A stretch of DNA of 64,000 nucleotides from NCBI RefSeq assembly GCF_020099395.1, contig NZ_CP083590.1, positions 868,001-932,000 of the forward strand. The letters run 5' to 3'. The translations under genes were made by a program, and so were the position numbers. A model generated the notes under the pieces. The model had not been told where the DNA came from. It made no database searches and was given only the letters and a program-made list of their open reading frames with translations. The DNA comes from Streptomyces mobaraensis. GTDB lineage: Bacteria > Actinomycetota > Actinomycetes > Streptomycetales > Streptomycetaceae. This document shows, piece after piece, positions 30,394 through 38,632 of this stretch; position 1 is the stretch's first letter, and each line of letters begins with the position of its first letter.

Positions 30394-31682
30394 GGATCGC
30401 CATCGCCGGGGACGGCGTCGCCGGCCTCCACCTCGCCCTGCGGCTGCTCCAACTCGGCGTCGACGCCACCCTGTTCGGGGCGCGGGCGCCGGAGGACGTG
30501 CGGCGCGGCCGGGCGCTGAACTTCGTGGCCCGCTCGGGGAGCACCCGCCGCCGCGAGGCCCTGCTGGGCGTCGACTTCTGGACCGCGCCGGACACCCTGG
30601 CCCAGACCCGGACGGTCACCGTCCACGGCCCGGAGCCGCTGTCCTTCCGCGCCGATCCCCATCCCGCGTACAGCATGGTCGACTTCCGGCTCTACCTGCC
30701 CGCGCTGGTCGAGGAGTACGTGGCGCGGGGCGGCCGGCACGTCGTCACCGAGCTCACCGCGCGGACCGTCCGCGGCCTCGCCGACGGGTACGACCTGGTC
30801 GTCGTCGCGGGCGGCCGGGCGGCCGGCGAGCTGTTCCCCCGGGACCCCCGGCGCTCCCCGTTCGACGCCCCACAGCGGGTGCTGTGCGGCGGGCTGTACC
30901 GGGGCATCGCGGAGGCGGTCCCCCGGAGCATCGAGTTCCACGCCGTGCCGCGGGTGGGCGAGGTGCTGCGGATGCCGTTCGTCTGCGCGGACGGCCGCGT
31001 CGACGTCCTCGGCCTGGAGGCCGTCCCGGGCGGCCCGCTGGAAAGCGTCTGCCGCACCCCGTACGCCCAGGACCCGGACCGCTTCCACACCGTCGTGCTC
31101 GACGCGCTCCGCCGCCATGTGCCCGGGCTGCGCGAGCGGATCGACGAGCGGGAGTTCCGGCTGAACGGGCCGGGCGACCTCGTCCAGGGCGGGGTGGTGC
31201 CGGTGGTGCGCCGGGCGTGGCGGCCGCTGGCCGGCGGCACGTGGGCGTTCGCGCTGGGGGACGCGTGGTGCGTCAACGACCCCATCACCGCGCAGGGCGC
31301 CAACCTGGCCTCGTACTGCGCCCTGGAGTTCGCCGAGGAGGTGGCCGCCGGGCCGCCGTTCGACGAGGCGTTCTGCCGGGCCGCGGAGGAGCGGATGCGG
31401 CCGTACGCGGAGAGCGTGGCGCAGTGGACCGCCGCGTTCGTGCGGCCGCCCACCCCGCAGTTGCTGGAGCTGTTCCGGGCGGCGGCCGCGGATCCGGCGG
31501 TGGCCACGGCCTTCGCCGCCAACTTCGACGATCCGCCGGCCATGTGGCACAGCATCGCCACCCCCGAGCGGACCGCCGCCTTCCTCGCCGGTGTCCGCGG
31601 GCGGTCCGCGGCGCCGGCTTCCGGAGCACCCAGCGAACGGAGGACGTCGCCATGGGCCGGCTTGACGACAAGACCGTCCTGA
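30390..31682 (+). CDS. StyA-like (styrene/indole monooxygenase type) FAD-dependent monooxygenase
   Basis: A 430-residue group E flavin monooxygenase-like protein. The FAD motif IAGDGVAGLHLALRL is at residue 4. Several StyA-type segments follow: VDFRLYLPALVEEY, LCGGLYRGI, DLVQGGVVPVVR, DPITAQGANLASYCA and the late NFDDPPAMWHSIATPERT. Enzymes of this type have no NAD(P)H site and take reduced FAD from a separate reductase; the flavin reductase at 21608-22177 is the only visible candidate. They epoxidise styrenes or oxidise indoles and sulfides. In this operon the substrate could be an alkenyl aromatic such as a cinnamoyl- or styryl-type intermediate (inference). It is coupled upstream by ATGA and overlaps the SDR gene by 31 bp. 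Confidence 0.85.
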   Translation: MRIAIAGDGVAGLHLALRLLQLGVDATLFGARAPEDVRRGRALNFVARSGSTRRREALLGVDFWTAPDTLAQTRTVTVHGPEPLSFRADPHPAYSMVDFRLYLPALVEEYVARGGRHVVTELTARTVRGLADGYDLVVVAGGRAAGELFPRDPRRSPFDAPQRVLCGGLYRGIAEAVPRSIEFHAVPRVGEVLRMPFVCADGRVDVLGLEAVPGGPLESVCRTPYAQDPDRFHTVVLDALRRHVPGLRERIDEREFRLNGPGDLVQGGVVPVVRRAWRPLAGGTWAFALGDAWCVNDPITAQGANLASYCALEFAEEVAAGPPFDEAFCRAAEERMRPYAESVAQWTAAFVRPPTPQLLELFRAAAADPAVATAFAANFDDPPAMWHSIATPERTAAFLAGVRGRSAAPASGAPSERRTSPWAGLTTRPS

Positions 31683-32422
31683 TCAGCGGGACCAGTTCGG
31701 GGATTGGCCGGGCGACGGCCGTGGAGTTCGCCCGGGAGGGCGCCCGCGTCGTCGGGTGCGGGCGCGATCCCCGGACGGCGGAGGAGACGGTCCGGCTGGT
31801 GAGGGAGGCGGGCGGGGAGATGGTGTCGCTCGCTCCGGTCGACCTGGCGACGCGGGAGGGCGCCGAGGCGTGGATCGGCTTCGCCGTGGACGCGTTCGGC
31901 CCGTTCGACGTCCTGTGCAACAACGCGTCGTCGCTGCGGAACGCGCCGTTCGACCGGCTCGGCCCGGACGACTGGGAGCACACTCTCCGCAACGAGCTCG
32001 ACCTCGTCTACCTGTGCACCCGGGCCGCGTGGCCGCATCTGGTCGCGCGGGGCGGCGGGGTCGTCCTCAACATCGCGTCCATCTCCGGCTCGCGCGGCGC
32101 CCTCTTCGTCCAGCAGGCGGCGCACGGCGCGGCGAAGGGGGGCGTGCTCGCGCTGACGCGGCATCTGTGCGGCGCGGGCGCGGCGCACGGGATCCGGGTC
32201 AACTCCATCAGCCCCGGGCTGATCCGGACCCGTGCGACGGCCCCGCACATCGACGACCCGGGCGGCGGGGTGCCCGGCCTGCTGCGGCGGATCCCGGCCG
32301 GGCGGGTGGGCCGGCCCGAGGAGGTGGCCGCGCTCGCGGCGTTCCTCGCGTCGGACGCGGCGGCGTACGTCAACGGCGCGGACGTCGTCGTGGACGGGGG
32401 CGTCAGCGCGATGGCGGGCTGA
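31652..32422 (+). CDS. SDR family oxidoreductase with altered catalytic site
   Basis: A 256-residue classical-length short-chain dehydrogenase/reductase. The cofactor motif is ISGTSSGIGRA and the NNAS motif is present. The catalytic Ser145 and Lys162 are in place, but the Tyr of YxxxK is His158 (HGAAK). The late segment SISPGLIRT and the C-terminal YVNGADVVVDGG are normal. In FabG-like enzymes the Tyr is the acid/base, so activity may be reduced, changed or absent. The ATG at 31652 follows GGAGGACGT and lies inside the end of the StyA-like gene. In context a beta-ketoacyl reductase or an alcohol/epoxide-converting enzyme would fit. Confidence 0.88.
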   Translation: MGRLDDKTVLISGTSSGIGRATAVEFAREGARVVGCGRDPRTAEETVRLVREAGGEMVSLAPVDLATREGAEAWIGFAVDAFGPFDVLCNNASSLRNAPFDRLGPDDWEHTLRNELDLVYLCTRAAWPHLVARGGGVVLNIASISGSRGALFVQQAAHGAAKGGVLALTRHLCGAGAAHGIRVNSISPGLIRTRATAPHIDDPGGGVPGLLRRIPAGRVGRPEEVAALAAFLASDAAAYVNGADVVVDGGVSAMAG

Positions 32423-32546
32423 CGCCGGGCGCGGCCGGGGCCGCGCGCCCCCGGCACGGAACGAGGGAAACCGGGGACGCGGAGGGGGCACGGGAACGCG
32501 GGAACGACGACAACGACCGGCAGTCAACCGCCAGGAGGCACCGCCC

Positions 32547-34103
32547 ATGCCCGACCAGCACGTCAGTTCCCCGGCCCCCGCCCCGCCACGCCCCGACGGC
32601 GGCCGCGCCGTCGAACGGCCGCCCACCGGCGCCGAGTACCTGGAGAGCCTGCGGGACGGCCGCGAGGTGTGGATCTACGGCGAGCGCGTCGCGGACGTCA
32701 CCGCCCACCCGGCGTTCCGCAACAGCGCCCGGACGCTGGCCCGGCTCTACGACGCCCTCCACGACCCGGCGCTGCGCGGGGTGCTCACCGTGGACAGCGA
32801 CGCGGGCGGGACGGTCACCCACCCGTTCTTCCGGGCGCCGCGCGGGACGGCGGACCTGCGGGCCGCGCGGGACGCCATCGCGGTGTGGCAGCGGATGACG
32901 TACGGCTGGATGGGCCGGACGCCGGACTACAAGGCGTCGTTCATGGCGACGCTGGGCGCCGACCCGGGTTTCTACGGCCCGTTCGCGGCCAACGCCTCGG
33001 CCTGGTACGCGCGGGCGCAGAACCGGGTGCTGTTCCTGAGCCACGCCCTCGTCGACCCCCCGGTGAGCCGCCACGCGGAGAAGGGGGCGGGCGCGGGGCT
33101 CCGCGTCCGGGTGGTGGCGGAGACGGCCGACGGGATCGTGGTGAGCGGGGCGAAGGGGATCGCCACGGGGGCGGCCCTGACGCAGTACGCGTTCGTGAGC
33201 CACACCGGTCCGCGGCCGGACGACCCGGCGCAGGCGGTGTCGTTCGTCGCGCCGCTGCACACCCCGGGGCTCAAGGTCGTCTGCCGGGCGGGGTACGAGC
33301 TCCGGGACGGCCGGTCGGACAGCCCGTTCGACCATCCGCTGTCCAGCCGGTTCGACGAGAACGACGCCCTGCTGCTCTTCGACCGCGCGGTGGTGCCCTG
33401 GTCGGACGTGCTGATCCACCGTGACGTCGAGCGGGCCGGGGCGTTCGCCCACGGGAGCGGGTTCCTGCCGCGGTTCCTGTTCCACAGCGCCGTCCGGATG
33501 TCGGTGAAGCTGGACTTCCTGTGCGGGCTGCTGCTGAAGGCCGTCCGCAGCAACGGCAGCGACGTCCACCCGGGGGTGCGGTCGGGCGTCGGCGAGGCGC
33601 TGGCGTGGCGGCACACCGTGCACGCGCTGGTGACGGCCATGACCGAGCGGTCCGAGCCGTGGGCGCGGGGCCGCGTGCACCCTCCGCTGGCGCCCTGCCT
33701 CGCCTACCGGGTGCTGGCCCCGACCGCGTACCGGACGGTCCGGCAGCTCATCCAGCGGCTGGTCGCCGGCCCCCTCATCAGTACCGTGTCCCACCCGGCC
33801 GATTTCCGCGCCCCGGGTCTCCGGCCGCTCCTGGACGTCTACTTGCGGGGCGCGGACGGGGGCGGCGCCGAGGAGCGCGCCAAGCTGATGAAGCTGGTGT
33901 GGGACGGCGTGGGCAGCGAGTTCGCGAGCCGGCACGAGCTCTACGAGAGCCTGCACGCGGCCAACCCGGAGGTGACCCGCTTCGAGACGTACCAGTTCGC
34001 GGAGCGCACCGGGCTCCGGGACGAGCTGTGCGGCTTCGTGGACCGGTGCCTGTCCGAGTACGACGCCGAGGGCTGGACGGTGCCGTATCTGAGGGACGAG
34101 TGA
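32547..34103 (+). CDS. hpaB: HpaB-type FADH2-dependent aromatic hydroxylase
   Basis: A 518-residue 4-hydroxyphenylacetate 3-monooxygenase-family oxygenase. Diagnostic segments from the N-terminus: EYLESLRDGREVWIYGERV, HPAFRNSA, YGWMGRTPDYKASF, GFYGPFAANASAWYARAQ, GAKGIATGAALTQYAF, PLSSRFDENDALL, GSEFASRHELYE and CLSEYDAEGWTVPYL. The family ortho-hydroxylates phenols to catechols, on free acids or on carrier-bound beta-tyrosine in enediyne pathways, using FADH2 from a reductase. There are 124 bp between it and the SDR gene, with a good AGGAGG site. It closes the biosynthetic operon; a hairpin follows its stop codon by five bases. A tyrosine-derived substrate is implied. Confidence 0.93.
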   Translation: MPDQHVSSPAPAPPRPDGGRAVERPPTGAEYLESLRDGREVWIYGERVADVTAHPAFRNSARTLARLYDALHDPALRGVLTVDSDAGGTVTHPFFRAPRGTADLRAARDAIAVWQRMTYGWMGRTPDYKASFMATLGADPGFYGPFAANASAWYARAQNRVLFLSHALVDPPVSRHAEKGAGAGLRVRVVAETADGIVVSGAKGIATGAALTQYAFVSHTGPRPDDPAQAVSFVAPLHTPGLKVVCRAGYELRDGRSDSPFDHPLSSRFDENDALLLFDRAVVPWSDVLIHRDVERAGAFAHGSGFLPRFLFHSAVRMSVKLDFLCGLLLKAVRSNGSDVHPGVRSGVGEALAWRHTVHALVTAMTERSEPWARGRVHPPLAPCLAYRVLAPTAYRTVRQLIQRLVAGPLISTVSHPADFRAPGLRPLLDVYLRGADGGGAEERAKLMKLVWDGVGSEFASRHELYESLHAANPEVTRFETYQFAERTGLRDELCGFVDRCLSEYDAEGWTVPYLRDE

Positions 34104-34107
34104 GGGG

Positions 34108-34164
34108 CACGGACGGCGACCGCCCTCAAAGCACCCCCGTGGCTTTGAGCGGTCGCCGTCCGTG
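34108..34164. terminator. Strong hairpin ending biosynthetic operon
   Basis: About 24 paired bases with one bulged C: left arm begins CACGGACGGCGACCGC and continues CTCAAAGC, right arm begins GCTTTGAG and ends GGTCGCCGTCCGTG; the loop is about eight bases. No T-run follows. It starts five bases after the HpaB stop. Confidence 0.85.
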
Positions 34165-34391
34165 TCATCGCGGACGTTAGTCATCCGGATCCGGCCATGG
34201 CAACTTGCTGCCCCAAGTCGCAATGTATTGCACCCAAAGTCGGTCCATATCCGTCTTCCCTCCGTCTCCACTCTCGACAAATCCGGCAATCATCCACAGA
34301 ACGCGGCTTTGTCTCCGGGGTACTTCCATGGCCGGGCCGTTCCCCGGCCGGTTAGAGTCCTCGGGTCGGAGCGTGCGCGAGAGGGTGGACG

Positions 34392-34847
34392 ATGCAGCAG
34401 GGGGGAGCGCCCGCGGAGGGCGGGGAACACCCGTCCCTGGAGGCGCGGATCACCGCGGCCAAGGCGGACGTCGCCCGGCGCCTGCGGTACGTGCGCCAGC
34501 ACCATCCCGACGGCCCGTTCACCCTCGCCGGGCTGGCGGAACGCGCCGGGGTCTCCAAACGGACGCTCTCCCAGGCCGAGTCGGCGGACGGCTCCAACCT
34601 CACCCTGGAGACCCTGCTCAAGGTCAGCGACAGCCTGGGCATCCCACGGCCCGCCTACTTCCTCGACGAGCAGGTCTTCCGGCAGGTCAACAGCGAACTC
34701 GCGGGCGGCGGGCCCGGGTCGGAGGCCCCGCCGGCGCGGGTGGACCAGCTGTCCCGCATGCTGAACGACATCCTCGACACCGCCGCCCGGGCCCGGTGCG
34801 CCTTACGGGACCTGCCCGCCGGGGAGAACGCCGGCGGGGGCGCCTGA
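34392..34847 (+). CDS. XRE/Cro-type helix-turn-helix regulator with TTA codon
   Basis: A 151-residue DNA-binding protein. Residues about 20-85 form the HTH: RRLRYVRQHHPDG, FTLAGLAERAGVSKRTLSQAE and NLTLETLLKVSDSLGIP, the XRE pattern with recognition helix around GVSKRTLSQ. The C-terminal part is Gly/Ala-rich with a weak helix. Codon 138 (34803-34805) is TTA, the rare leucine codon read by the bldA tRNA in Streptomyces, so translation is probably developmentally controlled. Upstream, the near-palindrome GCAAT-GT-ATTGC at 34220-34231 could be its own site. It follows the biosynthetic operon's terminator and converges on a phosphatase gene; a role in regulating the operon is possible but unproven. 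Confidence 0.85.
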   Translation: MQQGGAPAEGGEHPSLEARITAAKADVARRLRYVRQHHPDGPFTLAGLAERAGVSKRTLSQAESADGSNLTLETLLKVSDSLGIPRPAYFLDEQVFRQVNSELAGGGPGSEAPPARVDQLSRMLNDILDTAARARCALRDLPAGENAGGGA

Positions 34848-34869
34848 CCTCCCGTCGGACGGCGTCCGC

Positions 34870-36939
34870 TCAGCCTCCGGCCTCCGCGATCAGCAGCGCC
34901 ACATCGTCGTCGCTCCCCTGGCGGAACACCGAGAGCAGCAGGTCGCAGGTCTCCTCCAGGCCGGTCCTGGGCGCGTCGAGGACGCGGACGAGCTCGGCGA
35001 GGCGGACGTCCAGGGCCTCGTCGCGGGTCTCCACCAGGCCGTCCGTGTACAGGACGAGCCGGTCGCCCGGGGCGAGGTCCACGGCCACGCTCTCGAAGGG
35101 GACCCCGCCCACGCCCAGCGGGGCGCCGGTGGGCAGGTCGAGCAGGACGGGCGGGCCGCCGTCGCGCAGCAGGACGGGCGGGAGGTGCCCGGCGTTGGCC
35201 ACGCAGCACCGGCCGCCCTCGGGGTCGTACACGGCGTAGACGCAGGTGGCGATCTGCTGGTCCAGACCGGTGGCGGCGCGGTCGAGGTGGCGGAGCACCT
35301 GGGCCGGGTCGAGGCCGAGGCCGGAGAGGGTCCGGGCGGCGGTGCGGAGCTGGCCCATGGCGGCGGCCGCGGTGATGCCGCTGCCCATGACGTCGCCGAC
35401 GACCAGGGCGCTCTTGCCGCCGTCCTGCGGGACGACGTCGAACCAGTCGCCGCCCACCTGACCGGCCGTGCCGGCCGGCTGGTAGCGGTACGCGACCTCC
35501 AGACCCGGCGGGCTGGGCGGGCGCTGGGGCAGCAGGGTGCGCTGGAGGCTGAGCACGGCGGCGCGCTCCCGCTGGTACCAGCGGGCGTTGTCGATGCAGA
35601 CGGCGGCGCGGGCGGCCAGTTCGCCCGCCAGCACCACGTCGTCGTCGGTGAACGGGACGGGGTTGTCGGTGCGCTTGAGGTCCAGCGCGCCGAGCACCTC
35701 GCCGCGGGCGATCAGCGGCACGGCGATGTACGAGTGCAGCCCGGCCCGGGCCAGGACGGCCGCGGCCTTCCCGTCGCGGGCGATGCGCGGCAGGTCGCGG
35801 GTGCCGACGCGGGGCAGGTGGACCGGGCGGCCGGTGGCCACGCACTCGGCGACCAGCCGGTCGGCCGGGTAGTGGGCGAGCTCACCGGTCGGGTCGGCGG
35901 CCCGGGCCGCGTCGACGGCGCCCGCGGTGCCGGCCGAGGCGACCGCCAGCGCCCGGATCGCGGTCGCCCGGCCCGCAGGCGCGCGGTTGCCCTCCAGGGC
36001 GGCGTCCAGCACGTCCACGGCGGCGACGTCGGCCAGCGCCGGGACGACGACCCCGGCCAGCTCGTGGGCGGTCTGGTCGAGGTCGAGGGTGGTGCCGATG
36101 AGCACCGAGGCGTCGGCGATCAGGGCGAGCCGGCGCCGGGCCTCCGCGGCGGCCAGGTCGGCACGGTAGCGGTCGGTGACGTCCACGACGGACGCGGCGA
36201 CGCCGAGGATGTGCCCGCCCGCGTCCTCCAGCCGGTAGTAGGAGACCAGCCGGGCCCGGTCGTCCTCGCCCCCGCCGATGCCGCCCGCCACGAACCGGTC
36301 CAGCTCCGGCTCGCCGGTGGCGAGCACCCGGCGCATGGTGGCCTCGCTCCCCTCGACGTCGACGAACGGCAGCACCTCGCCGATCCGGCGCCCGAGGTGG
36401 TGCTCGGCGGGGAAGCCGTGGATGCGCTCCAGGGCGGGGTTGACCATCACGTAGCGCAGCTCGGTGTCGAGGACGGCGAGGCCGATCGGGGACTGGGCCA
36501 CCAGGCGCAGCGAGAGCGCCAGGTCGCGTTCCAGGTCGCGCAGGACCTCCCGGTCGGTGGCGATGCCGAGGGCGTACATGCTGCCGTGCGGGCCCTCCAG
36601 CCGGACGTTGCGCAGCTCGACCAGGCGGGGGCCGCCGTCCTTGTGCCGGACAGGGAAGACGCCGGCCCAGCTCTCGCCCTCGCCCATCACCCGGTCGAAC
36701 AGGTCGAGGACGACGGCGAGGTCCTCCTCGGCGACCAGCAGCCGGGCGGCGTACTGGCCGAGCGCCTCGGCCGGGGTCCAGCCGAAGAGGTCCTGGGCCT
36801 GCGGGCTCCACAGGATGATCCGGCCCTCGCGGTCGAGGACCACGGCGGCCACGCTGAGCACGTCGAGGAGGCCGCCCGCCTCGTCCCAGGCGGGCCGGGT
36901 CCGGCCGGGGCCGGTCCGGAATCCGTCGGTGGTGCCCAT
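34870..36939 (-). CDS. PAS-PAS-GAF-SpoIIE protein phosphatase
   Basis: A 689-residue RsbU-like PP2C phosphatase. PAS 1 is at about 25-135 (VLDREGRIILWSPQAQDLFGW), PAS 2 at about 145-270 (VLDTELRYVMVNPALERIHGF), GAF at about 285-455 and SpoIIE at about 475-685. The catalytic acids are intact: GGDWFDVV, VGDVMGSGI, NAGHLPPVLL, YTDGLVETRD and DDDVALL. The ATG at 36939 has AAGGAGG nine bases upstream. The gene 170 bp upstream on the same strand encodes an anti-sigma-type kinase, so the pair resembles a partner-switching module. The signal sensed is unknown. Confidence 0.92.
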   Translation of the reverse strand: MGTTDGFRTGPGRTRPAWDEAGGLLDVLSVAAVVLDREGRIILWSPQAQDLFGWTPAEALGQYAARLLVAEEDLAVVLDLFDRVMGEGESWAGVFPVRHKDGGPRLVELRNVRLEGPHGSMYALGIATDREVLRDLERDLALSLRLVAQSPIGLAVLDTELRYVMVNPALERIHGFPAEHHLGRRIGEVLPFVDVEGSEATMRRVLATGEPELDRFVAGGIGGGEDDRARLVSYYRLEDAGGHILGVAASVVDVTDRYRADLAAAEARRRLALIADASVLIGTTLDLDQTAHELAGVVVPALADVAAVDVLDAALEGNRAPAGRATAIRALAVASAGTAGAVDAARAADPTGELAHYPADRLVAECVATGRPVHLPRVGTRDLPRIARDGKAAAVLARAGLHSYIAVPLIARGEVLGALDLKRTDNPVPFTDDDVVLAGELAARAAVCIDNARWYQRERAAVLSLQRTLLPQRPPSPPGLEVAYRYQPAGTAGQVGGDWFDVVPQDGGKSALVVGDVMGSGITAAAAMGQLRTAARTLSGLGLDPAQVLRHLDRAATGLDQQIATCVYAVYDPEGGRCCVANAGHLPPVLLRDGGPPVLLDLPTGAPLGVGGVPFESVAVDLAPGDRLVLYTDGLVETRDEALDVRLAELVRVLDAPRTGLEETCDLLLSVFRQGSDDDVALLIAEAGG

Positions 36940-37108
36940 GCGAGGTCCTCCTTGCGCCCGCGCGCGGTGGGGGCGGCCTCGGGGTGCCGGTGGGCGTCGC
37001 GCCCGGCCCGGTCCCGCCGCTCGCGCCGCCGTCCGCCGCGCCGCGCTCTCCATCGTCCCTCGGATCCCGCGCGGCGCGCAGCCGGGCGCTCGCGGCGGGG
37101 CGGCGGGG

Positions 37109-37717
37109 TCAGGCGTCCGCGGGGCCGCCGGAGGGGCCTCCGGTGGCGCGGGGGCCGTCCGGGAGCGGCAGGGCGAACCACACGGTCTTGCCCGCCGGGG
37201 AGGCGTCGTGCCCCCAGCGGTCGGCGATCTGCTCGACGAGCCACATGCCGCGGCCGTTCTCGCTGTCCTTCGCGGCGAGCGAGCAGCGCGGCAGGGCGCC
37301 GCCGCGGTCGGTGACCCGGGCGACCAGGTGGGCGGGGGTGCGGGAGAGGGACAGCTCGACGTCGCCGGTGCCCTCGGGGACGTGCACGATCGCGTTGGTG
37401 ACCAGCTCGGAGAGCAGGAGGGCGGTGTCGTCCGTCAGCGCGTCCAGTCCCCACTCGGCCAGCAGGCGCCGGGAGAAGGCGCGGGCGGTGGCGACGGAGC
37501 GGGGGGAGGCGGGGAGCGAGATCGCGTGGGCCGGGCGGTACGGGACGGCGGCCCGGGGCCGCGGGTCGGCGGCGGTGGCGGACGGCCCGCCCGGGAGACC
37601 GCGGTCCCACGGACCGCGCCACGGTGTGGCCGGCGGGGGGACGACCGCGTCCGGGGTGCCGAGGACGGCGTCCGCCGGGGGCGCGGGGCTCAGGGTGTCA
37701 CGGCTGGAAGCAGACAT
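37109..37717 (-). CDS. ATP-binding anti-sigma-factor-like protein (HATPase_c, RsbW type)
   Basis: A 202-residue protein with one GHKL ATPase domain in the C-terminal 120 residues: SVATARAFSRRLLAEWGLD, the N-box LLLSELVTNAIVH, VTDRGGALP and GRGMWLVEQIADRWG with the G-loop. The N-terminal third is Pro/Ala-rich and disordered. Such proteins bind or phosphorylate sigma-factor antagonists; the SpoIIE phosphatase downstream is its probable counter-enzyme. Start is uncertain: ATG 37717 was chosen, but an in-frame GTG at 37792, 25 bases after a TATAGA-like element, could give a longer, possibly leaderless product. Confidence 0.8.
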   Translation of the reverse strand: MSASSRDTLSPAPPADAVLGTPDAVVPPPATPWRGPWDRGLPGGPSATAADPRPRAAVPYRPAHAISLPASPRSVATARAFSRRLLAEWGLDALTDDTALLLSELVTNAIVHVPEGTGDVELSLSRTPAHLVARVTDRGGALPRCSLAAKDSENGRGMWLVEQIADRWGHDASPAGKTVWFALPLPDGPRATGGPSGGPADA

Positions 37718-37808
37718 GAGGCTCTGTGCGATCGAGGGGGGACGCGAAGGCGGGCCGTGGGGGGCCGCGGGCTTCGCGGTGGTCTTCCCCACACTGGCGT
37801 GATTTCCG

Positions 37809-37829
37809 CCAGAGGTCTATACCCTCTGG
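37809..37829. promoter_or_regulatory. Inverted repeat upstream of anti-sigma-like gene
   Basis: Perfect 7-bp arms CCAGAGG / CCTCTGG around TCTATAC. On the minus strand the centre reads GTATAGA, usable as a -10 element, so a regulator bound here would cover the promoter of the HATPase gene. Confidence 0.5.
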
Positions 37830-37981
37830 GTCACGATGGCCCTGCGGAGCGCTATGTTCGCAGGTGACGGGCGCTTAACGGGGCCTAAAGTCATGGTGAA
37901 CGCGGGGTGTGGTCCGCACTCCCCATGGCCGGGCGGTGGCGGCCGGGACCGGGCGGGCGCCCGGCCCGGCCGCAGTTTCCG

Positions 37982-38632
37982 CTACCTGCTCGGGCACTCC
38001 TTCCACGCCAGGTGGTAGATCGTGTTGATGCTGCCGTCCGTCGAGTCCATGGTCATGAAGCTGTTGGTCTTGGAGGGGTCGGACGTGCCGGCGTTGACGC
38101 GGAGTTCCGTGTTGATGTTGAAGTTGCGCCGCTCGCCGCAGGGCGCCCACACCAGGGAGCCCACCGGGACGGAGTCGGTGGCCTGCCAGTTGTCGCCGTA
38201 CGCGCCTCTGAAGGTGTGGGAGCTGGGTGTCGTCTGCGAGGAGCCCTGGAAGTAGTACGACGCCTTCTCGGTGCCGGTCGCCCCGGGCTCCAGCTTGGCG
38301 TAGCCGCGGTAGTCGGCGCTGGCGATGGCGTAGGTGAAGCCCTGCGGTACGTGCACGATCAGGTTGAGCTGGCAGTTCTTGCGGAAGTCGGTCGGCTTGG
38401 AGCCCACGCCGACCTGGGCCAGGTAGTCGCTGTAGGTGACGGTGAAGGCGGTGTTGTCGGGAGACACCGCGATGGCGGCCGTTCCGGCCGGACAGCCGGA
38501 GCCGTTGACCGTCGCGATCTCGATGACGATCTTGTCCGGCGGTGGGTTGGTGATGACCGAGGGCTGCTGGGTGCCGAACGCCGAGGCGAGCAGCGTGGCG
38601 ATCGCGCCGGCGGTGACCAGACCTGCGGGCAT
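37982..38632 (-). CDS. Secreted DUF4360 family protein
   Basis: A 216-residue protein with a short signal sequence (MPAGLVTAGAIATLLASAFG) and cleavage expected near residue 20. The mature part is strand-rich with the family's recognisable blocks: PPDKIVIEIATVNGSGCPAG, DNTAFTVTYSDYLAQVG, FRKNCQLNL, FTYAIASADYRGY and NFNINTELRVNAG. Three conserved Cys (GCPAG, KNCQL, APCGE) and a near-terminal KEC could form disulfides. Function of DUF4360 is unknown; it is common in streptomycetes and fungi. The ATG at 38632 follows TTGGAGC. It stands alone, divergent from the M48 protease. Confidence 0.9.
   Translation of the reverse strand: MPAGLVTAGAIATLLASAFGTQQPSVITNPPPDKIVIEIATVNGSGCPAGTAAIAVSPDNTAFTVTYSDYLAQVGVGSKPTDFRKNCQLNLIVHVPQGFTYAIASADYRGYAKLEPGATGTEKASYYFQGSSQTTPSSHTFRGAYGDNWQATDSVPVGSLVWAPCGERRNFNINTELRVNAGTSDPSKTNSFMTMDSTDGSINTIYHLAWKECPSR

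Noticed and set aside
26442..34103. Classification as a standard aryl polyene cluster
   Set aside because: Ligase, ACP, KS and CLF are shared features, but no dehydratase, thioesterase, glycosyl/acyltransferase or outer-membrane genes are present, and StyA- and HpaB-type enzymes are not typical of it.
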